Counted from the first letter of the stretch, positions 1 to 5,856 are shown. The stretch is 6,837 nt of DNA from Pseudomonadota bacterium (GCA_015223015.1 JADFWK010000010.1:1-6837); one strand, 5' to 3'. The notes: a model not told the origin generated them from the sequence alone. Program-made: numbers and translations.

Positions 1-409
1 GGGCTTTATCCTTATTTCACGATTTCCTCTATCATTACCGAAAAATCACCGAAAGTAAAGGGGGTGAATATGTATTTTCATCAAATTTGCGAAGGGGGCA
101 CATTTTTGCGTTGTGTAATGTTAGGTATCAACGGCGCAGCTCAAAGCCGCATCCGGCTCGGGCGACATTTTAAGCCCTTTTATGATCGAGATCTGCTTAT
201 AGGATACTATGCGGTTTAACATTTAGTATGCGGATTCCAAAATATTTATATCAGCTTATTATATAGTTGAGAATAATGGTGTGTACTATATATTAGAATA
301 AGTGAGTATTTTCTTGTTAGCTTAGGGTTATGGTGGCACAAAGAAAAATAGAACGCTCTGTACAATCAATTGGCAAAGACAGTATTGTCTAATATACGGA
401 GGTAAGAAA
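1..409. other. Gene-poor left flank with open frames running in from the edge
   Basis: No recognisable gene lies here. Two + frames are open from the window edge: frame 1 to a TAA at 217-219 (72 codons) and frame 3 to a TAA at 171-173 (56 codons). Either could be the tail of a gene starting outside the window, but neither product is familiar. Within frame 1 an ATG at 70 follows a purine-rich AAAGGGGGTGA, which could start a 49-residue peptide ending at 219. From about 220 to 330 the DNA becomes strongly AT-rich and looks like promoter territory for the gene at 410. A small perfect palindrome (AGACA, 4-nt loop, TGTCT) lies at 377-390, just upstream of the ribosome binding site of that gene. 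Confidence 0.3.
267..294 (+). promoter_or_regulatory. Candidate sigma-70 promoter for the MBL/CcdA-like pair
   Basis: TTGAGA at 267-272 and TATATT at 289-294 are separated by 16 nt, each matching five of six consensus positions. The start of transcription would fall near 301, leaving a leader of about 108 nt before the ATG at 410. The surrounding DNA is AT-rich, which makes chance matches more likely, so this is tentative. Confidence 0.35.
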
Positions 410-1246
410 ATGTGTACAGTGCGAAGGCTAATTTTAATCCCTTTATGTGCCCTGTTATTAGCGTCTCTTCTCTTTGGAGTATCCCAGGGGAAGGCTGCTG
501 TACCAACTGTGCAGGGCAATGATCTAACCCTCACCATAGTCTATGATAATAACCCTTACGACACTCGACTAGAAACCAGGTGGGGTTTTTCTTGTTACAT
601 AAAGGGGCCGGAAAAGACGATTCTATTTGATGTCGGCGGTGAGGGTTCAGTGCTTTTGAGCAATATGGAAAAGCTCAATATTGACCCGCAAACAGTGAAT
701 GCAATAGTTCTCTCCCACATTCATTATGACCATATTGGCGGCCTATCCCATTTCTTGAGGAAAAATAATCTTGTTACTGTCTTTATGCCACAATCCCTAC
801 CTCAAAGCGTCAAGGATAAAGTCAGGCAGGCAGGTGCCAAATCAGTCGGGGTTCACAAACCAATGAAAATCTGCAAAAACGTTTACTCTACCGGTGAACT
901 GGGAACATTTATAAGAGAGGAATCGCTCATAATAAAAACATCTAAAGGGTTAATTGTAATTACCGGCTGCGCGCACCCGGGGATTGTAAACATAGTGAAA
1001 AAAGCAAAAGAACTGCTTACATCCGAAGTCTATCTAGTATTAGGTGGATTTCACCTGTGCTGGATGAGCCTTTCGCAGGTAAAGAGAATAATTAGTGGAG
1101 TTAAAGAGGAAGGAGTTAAGAAAGTGGCTCCCTGTCACTGTTCAGGTGATCTCGCCAGAAAGCAGTTCAGGAAGGCTTACGGAAAAGACTTTATCCTCGT
1201 AGGTGCAGGCAAGACGATAACTATAAAAGATGCTTTCTCATTCTAA
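410..1246 (+). CDS. Exported MBL-fold metallohydrolase (COG1237-like)
   Basis: The protein is 278 aa. An N-terminal signal peptide is visible: Arg5-Arg6, a hydrophobic core at about 7-24, then a likely cleavage site near Lys28-Ala29-Ala30. No lipobox is seen. The mature part is an MBL-fold domain with the HxHxDH motif at His103, His105, Asp107 and His108, further probable metal ligands His189 (GCAHPG) and His243 (PCHCSG), and a GGFHL motif at 212-216. This motif set is typical of COG1237, the group that includes archaeal proteins annotated as dihydropterin-ribofuranosyl-aminobenzene-phosphate synthase; the true substrate here is unknown. COG1237 proteins are usually cytoplasmic, so the signal peptide is odd. 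It has several cysteines (155, 187, 217, 242, 244). The start is well supported: GGAGG at 398-402 lies 7 nt upstream. It overlaps the next gene, a thiol-redox membrane protein, by 17 nt, hinting that its cysteines or their redox state matter. Confidence 0.9.
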   Translation: MCTVRRLILIPLCALLLASLLFGVSQGKAAVPTVQGNDLTLTIVYDNNPYDTRLETRWGFSCYIKGPEKTILFDVGGEGSVLLSNMEKLNIDPQTVNAIVLSHIHYDHIGGLSHFLRKNNLVTVFMPQSLPQSVKDKVRQAGAKSVGVHKPMKICKNVYSTGELGTFIREESLIIKTSKGLIVITGCAHPGIVNIVKKAKELLTSEVYLVLGGFHLCWMSLSQVKRIISGVKEEGVKKVAPCHCSGDLARKQFRKAYGKDFILVGAGKTITIKDAFSF

Positions 1247-1880
1247 ACAATTACTTATAGCTGGCCTTGTCATGGGCTGGGGCCCCTGTCTAGCCTATAC
1301 TGCTCCGTTGCTTTTGCCTTTTATTGGGGCAACCAAGAGAAGTTGGCGGGATGGCCTAAAAGTGGCGTTGGTGTTTTCAGCTGGTAGACTTTTGGCTCTT
1401 GCCATTCTCGGTGGACTTGCAACCGTGGCCTTTAGCTTTATCAATCAATTCTTCCCGCCGCATAAGTCCGGTTGGCTATATATGTTCATATCCCTGTTTA
1501 TGGTGGGAATGGGTGGCCTTATCATTGCAGGCAAAACATCGAGGTTTTCCGTCGGTAATAGGATCTTGGATAGGGGAACGCAGAGCATGTTTCTCTTTGG
1601 ATTCGTGATGGGAGTAGCCCCCTGTGTGCCCTATGTGGCAATCTTGACCTATATTGCCTGCATTGCAGAAAATGCCGTTTTCGCAGGTGTTGTATATGCG
1701 GTGGTATTTGCTGTAGGCACAGCAATTGCTCCCATTGTGTTGGGAACCTTAGTAGGTATCATCCCCGGAACCTTGTTGAACTCGCCTAAATTGCTCAGGA
1801 TATTCCAGGCAGTTTGTGGAGTGGTTCTGGTTTTTTTTGGATTTCAGCTCCTCTATTACGTATTGAATGTGATTATGTGA
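1230..1880 (+). CDS. CcdA/DsbD-type (TauE/SafE-like) six-helix membrane protein
   Basis: This 216-aa protein is almost entirely hydrophobic, with about six membrane helices (roughly 8-32, 43-70, 82-101, 118-144, 149-177, 188-214). It shows the internal two-fold repeat of the CcdA/DsbD core: a PC motif opens each half, at Pro19-Cys20 in GWGPCLAY and Pro131-Cys132 in GVAPCVPY. In CcdA and DsbD the two equivalent cysteines carry reducing equivalents from cytoplasmic thioredoxin across the membrane to extracytoplasmic thiol proteins. Such proteins are also annotated as sulfite exporter TauE/SafE family or cytochrome c biogenesis protein. The presence of both cysteines favours thiol transfer over anion export. 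The ATG at 1230 has no clear ribosome binding site, but it lies inside the end of the MBL gene, so translation is probably coupled. A later ATG at 1272 would remove most of the first helix. The likely electron acceptor is unknown; the exported, cysteine-containing neighbour is a candidate. Confidence 0.85.
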   Translation: MLSHSKQLLIAGLVMGWGPCLAYTAPLLLPFIGATKRSWRDGLKVALVFSAGRLLALAILGGLATVAFSFINQFFPPHKSGWLYMFISLFMVGMGGLIIAGKTSRFSVGNRILDRGTQSMFLFGFVMGVAPCVPYVAILTYIACIAENAVFAGVVYAVVFAVGTAIAPIVLGTLVGIIPGTLLNSPKLLRIFQAVCGVVLVFFGFQLLYYVLNVIM

Positions 1881-1947
1881 GAGGGATCTGATTCTCGATC
1901 TGAGCAGTTCGGTGACGAACCTATTTAGACCTCGGCTCAGCTCCCTC
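1881..1947 (+). terminator. Nested stem-loop element after the CcdA-like gene
   Basis: The outer stem pairs GAGGGATCTGA (1881-1891) with TCAGCTCCCTC (1937-1947), 10 of 11 positions matching. Inside it CTGAG (1900-1904) can pair with CTCGG (1931-1935, one G-U pair). The tip is a perfect hairpin GTTCG, loop GTGA, CGAAC (1907-1920). It begins one base after the stop codon, so it would form a stable 3' end on the mRNA. No uninterrupted T-run follows, so it is not a textbook intrinsic terminator; mRNA stabilisation or a small structured RNA are alternatives. Confidence 0.4.
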
Positions 1948-1968
1948 CCCTATCTTTCATTGGCTTTT

Positions 1969-1997
1969 CTGACAAGACTGCTCCCTTACAATATGTT
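1969..1997 (+). promoter_or_regulatory. Weak candidate promoter for the macro-like gene
   Basis: CTGACA at 1969-1974 and TATGTT at 1992-1997 are 17 nt apart. The -35 matches five of six positions and the -10 four of six. A TAAAAT overlaps the same area at 1997-2002 but at poor spacing. It is the best sigma-70-like pair in the spacer before the gene at 2067. Confidence 0.2.
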
Positions 1998-2066
1998 AAA
2001 ATATCTATTTGAGAGTCACCTGCAACAGCCTGTTAATATCTAACCTTCCTCTTTGCTCCATGGAAG

Positions 2067-2663
2067 GTGCCTCCAAGGAGGGTTTTAGTCATCGACACCA
2101 AAACAGAAAAGACGCCACAGTTACGGATAATTCGCGGCAGCTATCCCCGTGAGATATCACGCGGATCGCTCAGTATCGTTGCAGCACCGAAACAGAGCCC
2201 ACCTTTCCCGGTTAACGGGGTAACTTTCGAGGAAGATACCTTCCTCGTCCTCAGTGCCGATCCCGTGGTCCAGCCTCCCAAGGAATCCCTCATGCAAGTG
2301 ATGACCCGGGTGATTGAAACACGTCCTCAAACACCAGGCAGCGTGCTCGTTAAGGGGAAACGCCCCCTCCGGTTGCTTGCCATCGTTCATGATCTCAATC
2401 AGGACCCATCATGGAGGGAGGAATGGATAGCGAGTACTCTTGACAGGATCTTGGCGGAGGCTGAAACCCGAAGACTCAGGTCGATCGCAGTGCCGTTTCT
2501 CGGAACCCTGCACGGGTCTTTAAAAAAACAGCGTTTTGTTGTGCTGCTCCGGGATGCTCTGGAGCGAAAACCAGCCATTCACCTGGAACGCCTCTGGTTG
2601 GTCGTGCCCGACGGAACCAGGGCCAAGATACTGGACATACTAGAATCAAACTCGCAAGGTTGA
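2067..2663 (+). CDS. Hypothetical protein with macro-domain-like C-terminal half
   Basis: The protein is 198 aa, soluble, with no signal peptide or membrane segment. I do not recognise the N-terminal half. Residues about 100-181 resemble the second half of a macro (ADP-ribose-binding) domain: a beta strand LRLLAIVHDL, a helix at about 118-134, the strand-loop RSIAVPFLGTLHG at 138-150 (equivalent to the SIAFPxxGTG loop that holds the distal ribose and phosphates), a helix, and a final strand LERLWLVVP. The Asn- and Gly-rich motifs of the first half are not evident, so nucleotide binding is uncertain. The only in-frame canonical start is the GTG at 2067; the frame is closed by a TAA at 2034-2036. 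That GTG has only a weak GGAAG directly before it, whereas a perfect AAGGAGG lies downstream of it (2074-2080), so the true start is doubtful. It stands alone between a stem-loop and a convergent small gene. Confidence 0.7.
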   Translation: MPPRRVLVIDTKTEKTPQLRIIRGSYPREISRGSLSIVAAPKQSPPFPVNGVTFEEDTFLVLSADPVVQPPKESLMQVMTRVIETRPQTPGSVLVKGKRPLRLLAIVHDLNQDPSWREEWIASTLDRILAEAETRRLRSIAVPFLGTLHGSLKKQRFVVLLRDALERKPAIHLERLWLVVPDGTRAKILDILESNSQG

Positions 2664-2674
2664 AGTCGACTAAG

Positions 2675-2693
2675 GGTCAAATAAGAATTGACC
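2675..2693. repeat. Inverted repeat between convergent genes
   Basis: GGTCAA (2675-2680) and TTGACC (2688-2693) form a perfect 6-bp stem with a 7-nt loop. It sits 12 nt after the stop at 2663 and about 40 nt beyond the stop of the - strand gene at 2732, where a shared transcription end would be expected. No T-run follows on either strand, so termination is only a possibility. Ten bases of it (GTCAAATAAG, 2676-2685) recur at 4426-4435. Confidence 0.35.
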
Positions 2694-2731
2694 TCTCGCC
2701 TGTACTAATGACCTTTTCAACGACGGTGATG

Positions 2732-2956
2732 TCAACGGCCAATGGCAGCAGTCCGGGCAGGGATAGGTTCGGGCTGTACTCCCTGACTTTCCCCTTTTTC
2801 CATACCCTCAACTGATTCCCCACCTTCTTGAGATCTTTTGCTGAAAAGCTCATTCCACTCCTTATCAGCCAATGCCTTGTCCCGGCTCTCCGCCCAAAAT
2901 CTCCTCCGCATATTAAAGGAAGCATCAGAATCTTCAATATCGAGGCCTCTCGCCAT
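2732..2956 (-). CDS. Small hypothetical protein (74 aa), convergent to the macro-like gene
   Basis: The start is unusually well supported: on the - strand an AGAGGAGG sequence lies about 6 nt before the ATG at 2956. The first 46 or so residues read like a real soluble protein, with alternating charged and hydrophobic positions (MARGLDIED, RRRFWAESRDKA, DKEWNELFSKRS) and a probable helix from about 16 to 45. The tail is rich in Gly, Glu and Pro. I do not recognise the family; the size and charge would suit a small DNA- or protein-binding factor, but nothing shows this. A second - strand frame (2677-2937), shifted by one base, stays open beyond this stop and its end also reads like protein (VWKKGKVREY, LPLAVDITVVEKV). 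The gene may therefore be frameshifted, with a true product running to 2677. Confidence 0.45.
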   Translation of the reverse strand: MARGLDIEDSDASFNMRRRFWAESRDKALADKEWNELFSKRSQEGGESVEGMEKGESQGVQPEPIPARTAAIGR

Positions 2957-3114
2957 GTCTATCCTCCTCTCTGTTTACTTCTTTTCTCCCATTACTACGA
3001 TATCCTACTATCAGCTCTTGACTTATCTATCGCATAAGGGCTGACGCTGGGGGAAACTCCTCTCCCCCTCTATCGCTCACAACAACGAATTAAACAAGCA
3101 AACCCTGTGCCAAT

Positions 3115-3273
3115 TTAAACATGGTGTAGTGTAAGGGGCCCTCTCAGTGAACTTTCGGTTTTGACCGCATTTGTGAAATACCTCTGATACGATGAGGCCA
3201 GAACATAAGATTTTGAGCTGGGAGGAGAATCTCTACCTTTGACCTTTTCGGGACTAAATCCTGTTCTTGACAT
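3115..3273 (-). CDS. Possible 52-aa peptide
   Basis: On the - strand an ATG at 3273 is preceded by AAGGTGA (3282-3276), a good match to the anti-Shine-Dalgarno sequence, and the frame runs 52 codons to a TAA. The peptide begins MSRTGFSPEKVKG, is basic and Ser-rich, and resembles nothing I know. The ribosome-binding match is the only real support; a chance frame is quite likely. Confidence 0.2.
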   Translation of the reverse strand: MSRTGFSPEKVKGRDSPPSSKSYVLASSYQRYFTNAVKTESSLRGPLTLHHV

Positions 3274-3316
3274 ATTCACCTTCTCTCTCAAGAAATCAGA
3301 GCCAGATCAGAATCTA

Positions 3317-3346
3317 TTGACAGCGCTCCTGAAAACTGATTGTAAT
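3317..3346 (+). promoter_or_regulatory. Sigma-70-type promoter for the second MBL gene
   Basis: A consensus -35, TTGACA (3317-3322), and a -10 of TGTAAT (3341-3346, five of six) are 18 nt apart. Transcription would start near 3353, giving a leader of about 30 nt before the ATG at 3382. Confidence 0.55.
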
Positions 3347-3381
3347 AAACCAACACACCAAGGAATGCTGTAGAAGACAAA

Positions 3382-4176
3382 ATGAATCATAAGGATTGCA
3401 TCAAATTTCTCGGGACCGCAGGCGCCCGTTTTGTCGTAGCCAAACAGCTACGGTCTTCGGCTGGCGTTTATCTAAGAATGAAAGAAAAGAATATCATTTT
3501 AGATCCCGGTCCAGGAACTCTTGTCAGATGCGCAAAATCTAAGCCAGGTATTGATGTGACCAAGCTTGATGCCCTTATTCTCACCCATGCGCATATCGAT
3601 CACTCTAATGATGTCAATATACTGATCGATGCAATGACAAGCGGTGGGCTCAACAGAAGGGGCATACTGTTTGCGCCAAATGAGTGCATTGCTGGTGAGA
3701 ACGCCGTTGTCTTGCCCTATCTGAGAGGCTTTGTCCAGGATATCGTACTATTAGAACCACATCAAAAATACACGATTGATACAGTATCGTTTTCAACCTC
3801 GGGTAGACACCAGCACCCGGTTGAGACATATGGTGTAATCTTTGACTACTCCGGTCGCAAAATCTCCTTTATGGTCGATACCCAATATTTCCCGGAGCTG
3901 ATAAAAGACTACGCAGATTCTGACATATTAGTCATGAATGTTGTGAGATTTACCCCTCACGAGAGTGGAGATGTAATGCATTTGAGTATCGATGATGTTA
4001 GAGAGATCCTTACAAGACTACATCCTAAAAAGGCGATATTGACCCATTTTGGCATGACCATGCTGAAGGCAAAACCGTGGGTTGTGGCTAATGAATTATC
4101 CGATGAGCTCGGAATCGATGTAGTTGCAGCCTCAGATGGCATGACAATCGAACTTGAGGAAGAACCTCATGAGTAA
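3382..4176 (+). CDS. MBL-fold hydrolase, RNase Z/PhnP-like
   Basis: The protein is 264 aa, cytoplasmic, with no signal peptide. It opens with the FLGTAGA turn (9-15) and LDPGPGT (40-46) typical of RNase Z-like MBL proteins. The metal-binding HxHxDH is at His69, His71, Asp73 and His74; later ligands are probably His145 (HQHP), Asp166 (MVDT) and His222 (LTHFGM). An HLS at 200-202 followed by a helix and KKAILTH recalls the catalytic His region of RNase Z. The long flexible arm of tRNA-processing RNase Z is not evident, and the sequence may act on another phosphodiester or ester, as in PhnP. Substrate is therefore unassigned. The ribosome binding site is weak (AAGGA at 3360-3364 is 17 nt away, AGAAG at 3372-3376 closer), but no other start fits and the conserved fold begins at once. 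It is unrelated in family to the exported MBL protein at 410. Confidence 0.85.
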   Translation: MNHKDCIKFLGTAGARFVVAKQLRSSAGVYLRMKEKNIILDPGPGTLVRCAKSKPGIDVTKLDALILTHAHIDHSNDVNILIDAMTSGGLNRRGILFAPNECIAGENAVVLPYLRGFVQDIVLLEPHQKYTIDTVSFSTSGRHQHPVETYGVIFDYSGRKISFMVDTQYFPELIKDYADSDILVMNVVRFTPHESGDVMHLSIDDVREILTRLHPKKAILTHFGMTMLKAKPWVVANELSDELGIDVVAASDGMTIELEEEPHE

Positions 4177-4301
4177 ATATGGTGTGAACCCCAAATATCT
4201 AGCCGCCCTCCCCGGACTGGTTCTTGACCTCACCGCCCGATCCTGTGCTTAGGCCCTTAGGGTTTCCAAAGGGATTACCGGAATGGGGCATGATTAATTG
4301 A
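4169..4301 (+). pseudogene. Possible remnant of a gene coupled to the MBL gene
   Basis: An ATG at 4169 overlaps the MBL stop as ATGAGTAA, the classic arrangement for translational coupling, with GAGGAAG about 8 nt upstream. The frame encodes only 27 residues (MSKYGVNPKYLAALPG...) before a TAG at 4250. From 4215 a frame shifted by one base continues 28 codons to a TGA at 4299 and reads like protein (PDPVLRPLGFPKGLPEWG). One indel would join the two into about 44 residues. The product is not recognised. It could be a decayed downstream gene or a coincidence of open frames. Confidence 0.25.
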
Positions 4302-4320
4302 TTACTGACATCTACTCTAG

Positions 4321-4434
4321 TGCTTGGTATTTAAGTATGAAAAGAAGCGCAGAGGGGAAAAGGCATTTGATAGCAGGGTGAGCAGAGTAGGAGAGGCTAT
4401 AAAAGAAAACAAGAAGAGAAGAATAGTCAAATAA
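4321..4434 (+). other. Open-frame fragment, strongly basic, no start codon
   Basis: Between a TAG at 4318 and a TAA at 4432 lies a 37-codon frame without ATG or GTG near its beginning. Its product is basic and helix-prone (KYEKKRRGEKAFDSR, GEAIKENKKRRIVK), like the C-terminus of a nucleic-acid-binding protein or transposase. No upstream part remains. The sequence at its stop codon shares GTCAAATAAG with the inverted repeat at 2675. It may be a truncated mobile-element relic; this is a guess from composition only. Confidence 0.2.
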
Positions 4435-4492
4435 GCATGCCTGACCCCATTTTACTACCCCAATAACGGCATATGTTGTAGACGCTTTCCCG

Positions 4493-4521
4493 TTGACATA
4501 CAAGGCCACTCCACCTATACT
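4493..4521 (+). promoter_or_regulatory. Near-consensus sigma-70 promoter for the SpoIIE-type phosphatase
   Basis: TTGACA at 4493-4498 and TATACT at 4516-4521 are exactly 17 nt apart, with six and five of six positions matching. Transcription would begin near 4528, giving a leader of about 130 nt. Within that leader a 27-codon frame (ATG at 4571, TAA at 4652) ends 5 nt before the ATG of the phosphatase and could couple its translation. Confidence 0.6.
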
Positions 4522-4659
4522 TTTCCTCCGACAAAGGGAGTCCTTATCAGTGGAATTGGGTTCCGAGACGATGGCAGCAGGTTGTTCCGGACGAATTTTA
4601 AATGAAGTTCTGAAGCCAATTCAGGGAACATCTTTAACCATCATGGGCAGGTAAATGAG

Positions 4660-5775
4660 ATGAAGATAATCCACCGCTTGCGCAACAAATTGAAAAACAC
4701 TAAGGAATTTTACAATGTGTACACGAGCGGGCTGAACCGCAGGGAAATCGAGCAGCTTTTAAAGAAAGACACACTGGATGCATTTTCCTATTTTAAAGGC
4801 AAAACAAGTATTGATGATAATGCCCCAATACACGCCTCACCGTCTTCTTTTCTGCACGGTATCAAAGAAATCTTTATCAGTTTCGTAATGCAACTGACGC
4901 CGGCCCGCCGTTTGTTTTACGGTATCGCAATCATCGCTTTTTTACTTGGTTTGATAAATTACCATTTGCTTTATCTCATCGGATCGTTTGTTATTTTTAA
5001 CCTTTTACTGGCTCTGGAACTTGCCAATAAACTGACAACCCGCGACGAATTGGAAATCGCCAGAGAAATTCAACAAAGTCTGCAACCATTTAACATTCCG
5101 GAATCACAACTGCTTTCCATCGCAACCTTTTACAGGCCGGCCAGGCTGGTGGGCGGGGATTTCTTTGACATCGTGCAGCCTGACAGCGACCGGCTTATCA
5201 GTATTGTCGGTGATGTTTCCGATAAAGGGATTGCGGCCGCCCTGTACGCCGCCTACACCCAAAGCATGTTCCAATCATTATCGCAAACAAAACAATCGCC
5301 TTCGAATATCTTTCACAGCCTCAACGATCTGATCAGCAGACGGCTGCGGGAGGGCGATTTCATTACGGCGGTAATAGCCTTTTTTGATTTAAACGAAAAG
5401 TCGGTCACCATCGCCCGTGCCGGTCACAGTTGGCCCCTTTATTATTGCGCGGACACCAAAGGCATTACTGAGTTGAAAACCAGAGGACTTAGCATCGGCC
5501 TGGTTGAAAATGTCCAGTTCGCCGACCAGTTGGAAGAACAAAAGATTTTTTTAAACCAGGGCGACCTTCTGTTTCTTTACTCGGACGGTGTTACCGAAGC
5601 CACCAACCCGCAGGATCTCATGTTTGACATCGACCGTTTGAAAAAAGTTATTGAAAAAAATGTTTACGAATCTAGTGAGACGATCGTCGATCGTATTAAT
5701 TCACAGCTGCATGAATTTGCTAAATCCGATGACCTCCAGGATGATGTCACCATGGTCGCCTTCAAAATCAAGTAA
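4660..5775 (+). CDS. Membrane-anchored SpoIIE/RsbU-type PP2C serine phosphatase
   Basis: The protein is 371 aa. Residues 1-80 are a cytoplasmic N-terminal segment with two helix-like stretches (GLNRREIEQLLKKDTLDAF at 24-42) and no known sensor domain. Two membrane helices follow at about 85-99 and 103-119, with a short connecting turn. A coiled linker at 120-140 ends in AREIQQSLQP, the entry motif of RsbU-like phosphatases. The catalytic domain has GGDFFD (165-170), GDVSDKGIAAAL (184-195), AGHSWPLYY (254-262), GLSIGL (276-281), LYSDGVTEA (306-314) and DDVTMVAFKIK at the end. Metal-binding acidic residues Asp167, Asp185, Asp309 and Asp361 or Asp362 are present, so it should be active. Relatives dephosphorylate an anti-sigma antagonist (STAS protein) in partner-switching control. 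No STAS or anti-sigma kinase gene is beside it, so partners must lie elsewhere. CAGG at 4648-4651 is a modest ribosome binding site, 8 nt from the ATG. Confidence 0.9.
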   Translation: MKIIHRLRNKLKNTKEFYNVYTSGLNRREIEQLLKKDTLDAFSYFKGKTSIDDNAPIHASPSSFLHGIKEIFISFVMQLTPARRLFYGIAIIAFLLGLINYHLLYLIGSFVIFNLLLALELANKLTTRDELEIAREIQQSLQPFNIPESQLLSIATFYRPARLVGGDFFDIVQPDSDRLISIVGDVSDKGIAAALYAAYTQSMFQSLSQTKQSPSNIFHSLNDLISRRLREGDFITAVIAFFDLNEKSVTIARAGHSWPLYYCADTKGITELKTRGLSIGLVENVQFADQLEEQKIFLNQGDLLFLYSDGVTEATNPQDLMFDIDRLKKVIEKNVYESSETIVDRINSQLHEFAKSDDLQDDVTMVAFKIK

Positions 5776-5856
5776 AGAATCCTGACCCAGAGGACCAGTC
5801 TTCGATCTTACCAAATCTCTGTTATGGTCAATGGTCCACGGAACCCTTTCCTGGAT

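Larger units (their letters stand above)
2957..3381. other. 425-nt spacer between the small - strand gene and the second MBL gene
   Basis: No + strand gene is seen here. It holds the ribosome binding site of the - strand gene (near 2963-2970), a hairpin GGGGGA/TCCCCC (3049-3054 with 3063-3068, 8-nt loop), an 8-bp direct repeat TCTATCGC (3026-3033 and 3069-3076) on either side of that hairpin, a possible short - strand frame (3115-3273), and the promoter of the next gene. The middle is pyrimidine-rich on the + strand. Confidence 0.4.

Noticed and set aside
145..158. Hairpin AGCCG-CATC-CGGCT
   Set aside because: Only five base pairs, no T-run and no gene end beside it; not distinguishable from chance.
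120..219. GTTAGGT (120-126) and GTTTAAC (213-219), resembling integron attC core motifs
   Set aside because: They are in the wrong order for an attC site (RYYYAAC must come first), no paired GTTRRRY follows 219, and no cassette gene or integrase is present.
370..398. TTGGCA (370-375) and TATACG (393-398) as a promoter for the gene at 410
   Set aside because: Transcription would start near 405, beyond the ribosome binding site at 398-402, so the mRNA would lack it.
2828..3044. Two + strand frames of 68 and 69 aa
   Set aside because: Both are antisense to the start of the - strand gene at 2956, whose ribosome binding site is much better, and both have Leu/Ser/Pro-rich shadow composition.
4312..4509. 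65-aa open frame on the - strand
   Set aside because: No ribosome binding site and no protein-like pattern; it runs antisense across the basic gene fragment and over the TTGACA of the phosphatase promoter.
4445..4654. 69-codon open + frame ending just before the phosphatase
   Set aside because: It has no start codon before the promoter region it spans, and the transcript probably begins near 4528; only the last 27 codons from the ATG at 4571 could be translated.
5792..5837. GGACCA/TGGTCC inverted repeat after the phosphatase gene
   Set aside because: Six base pairs with a 34-nt loop and no T-run; too weak to call a terminator.
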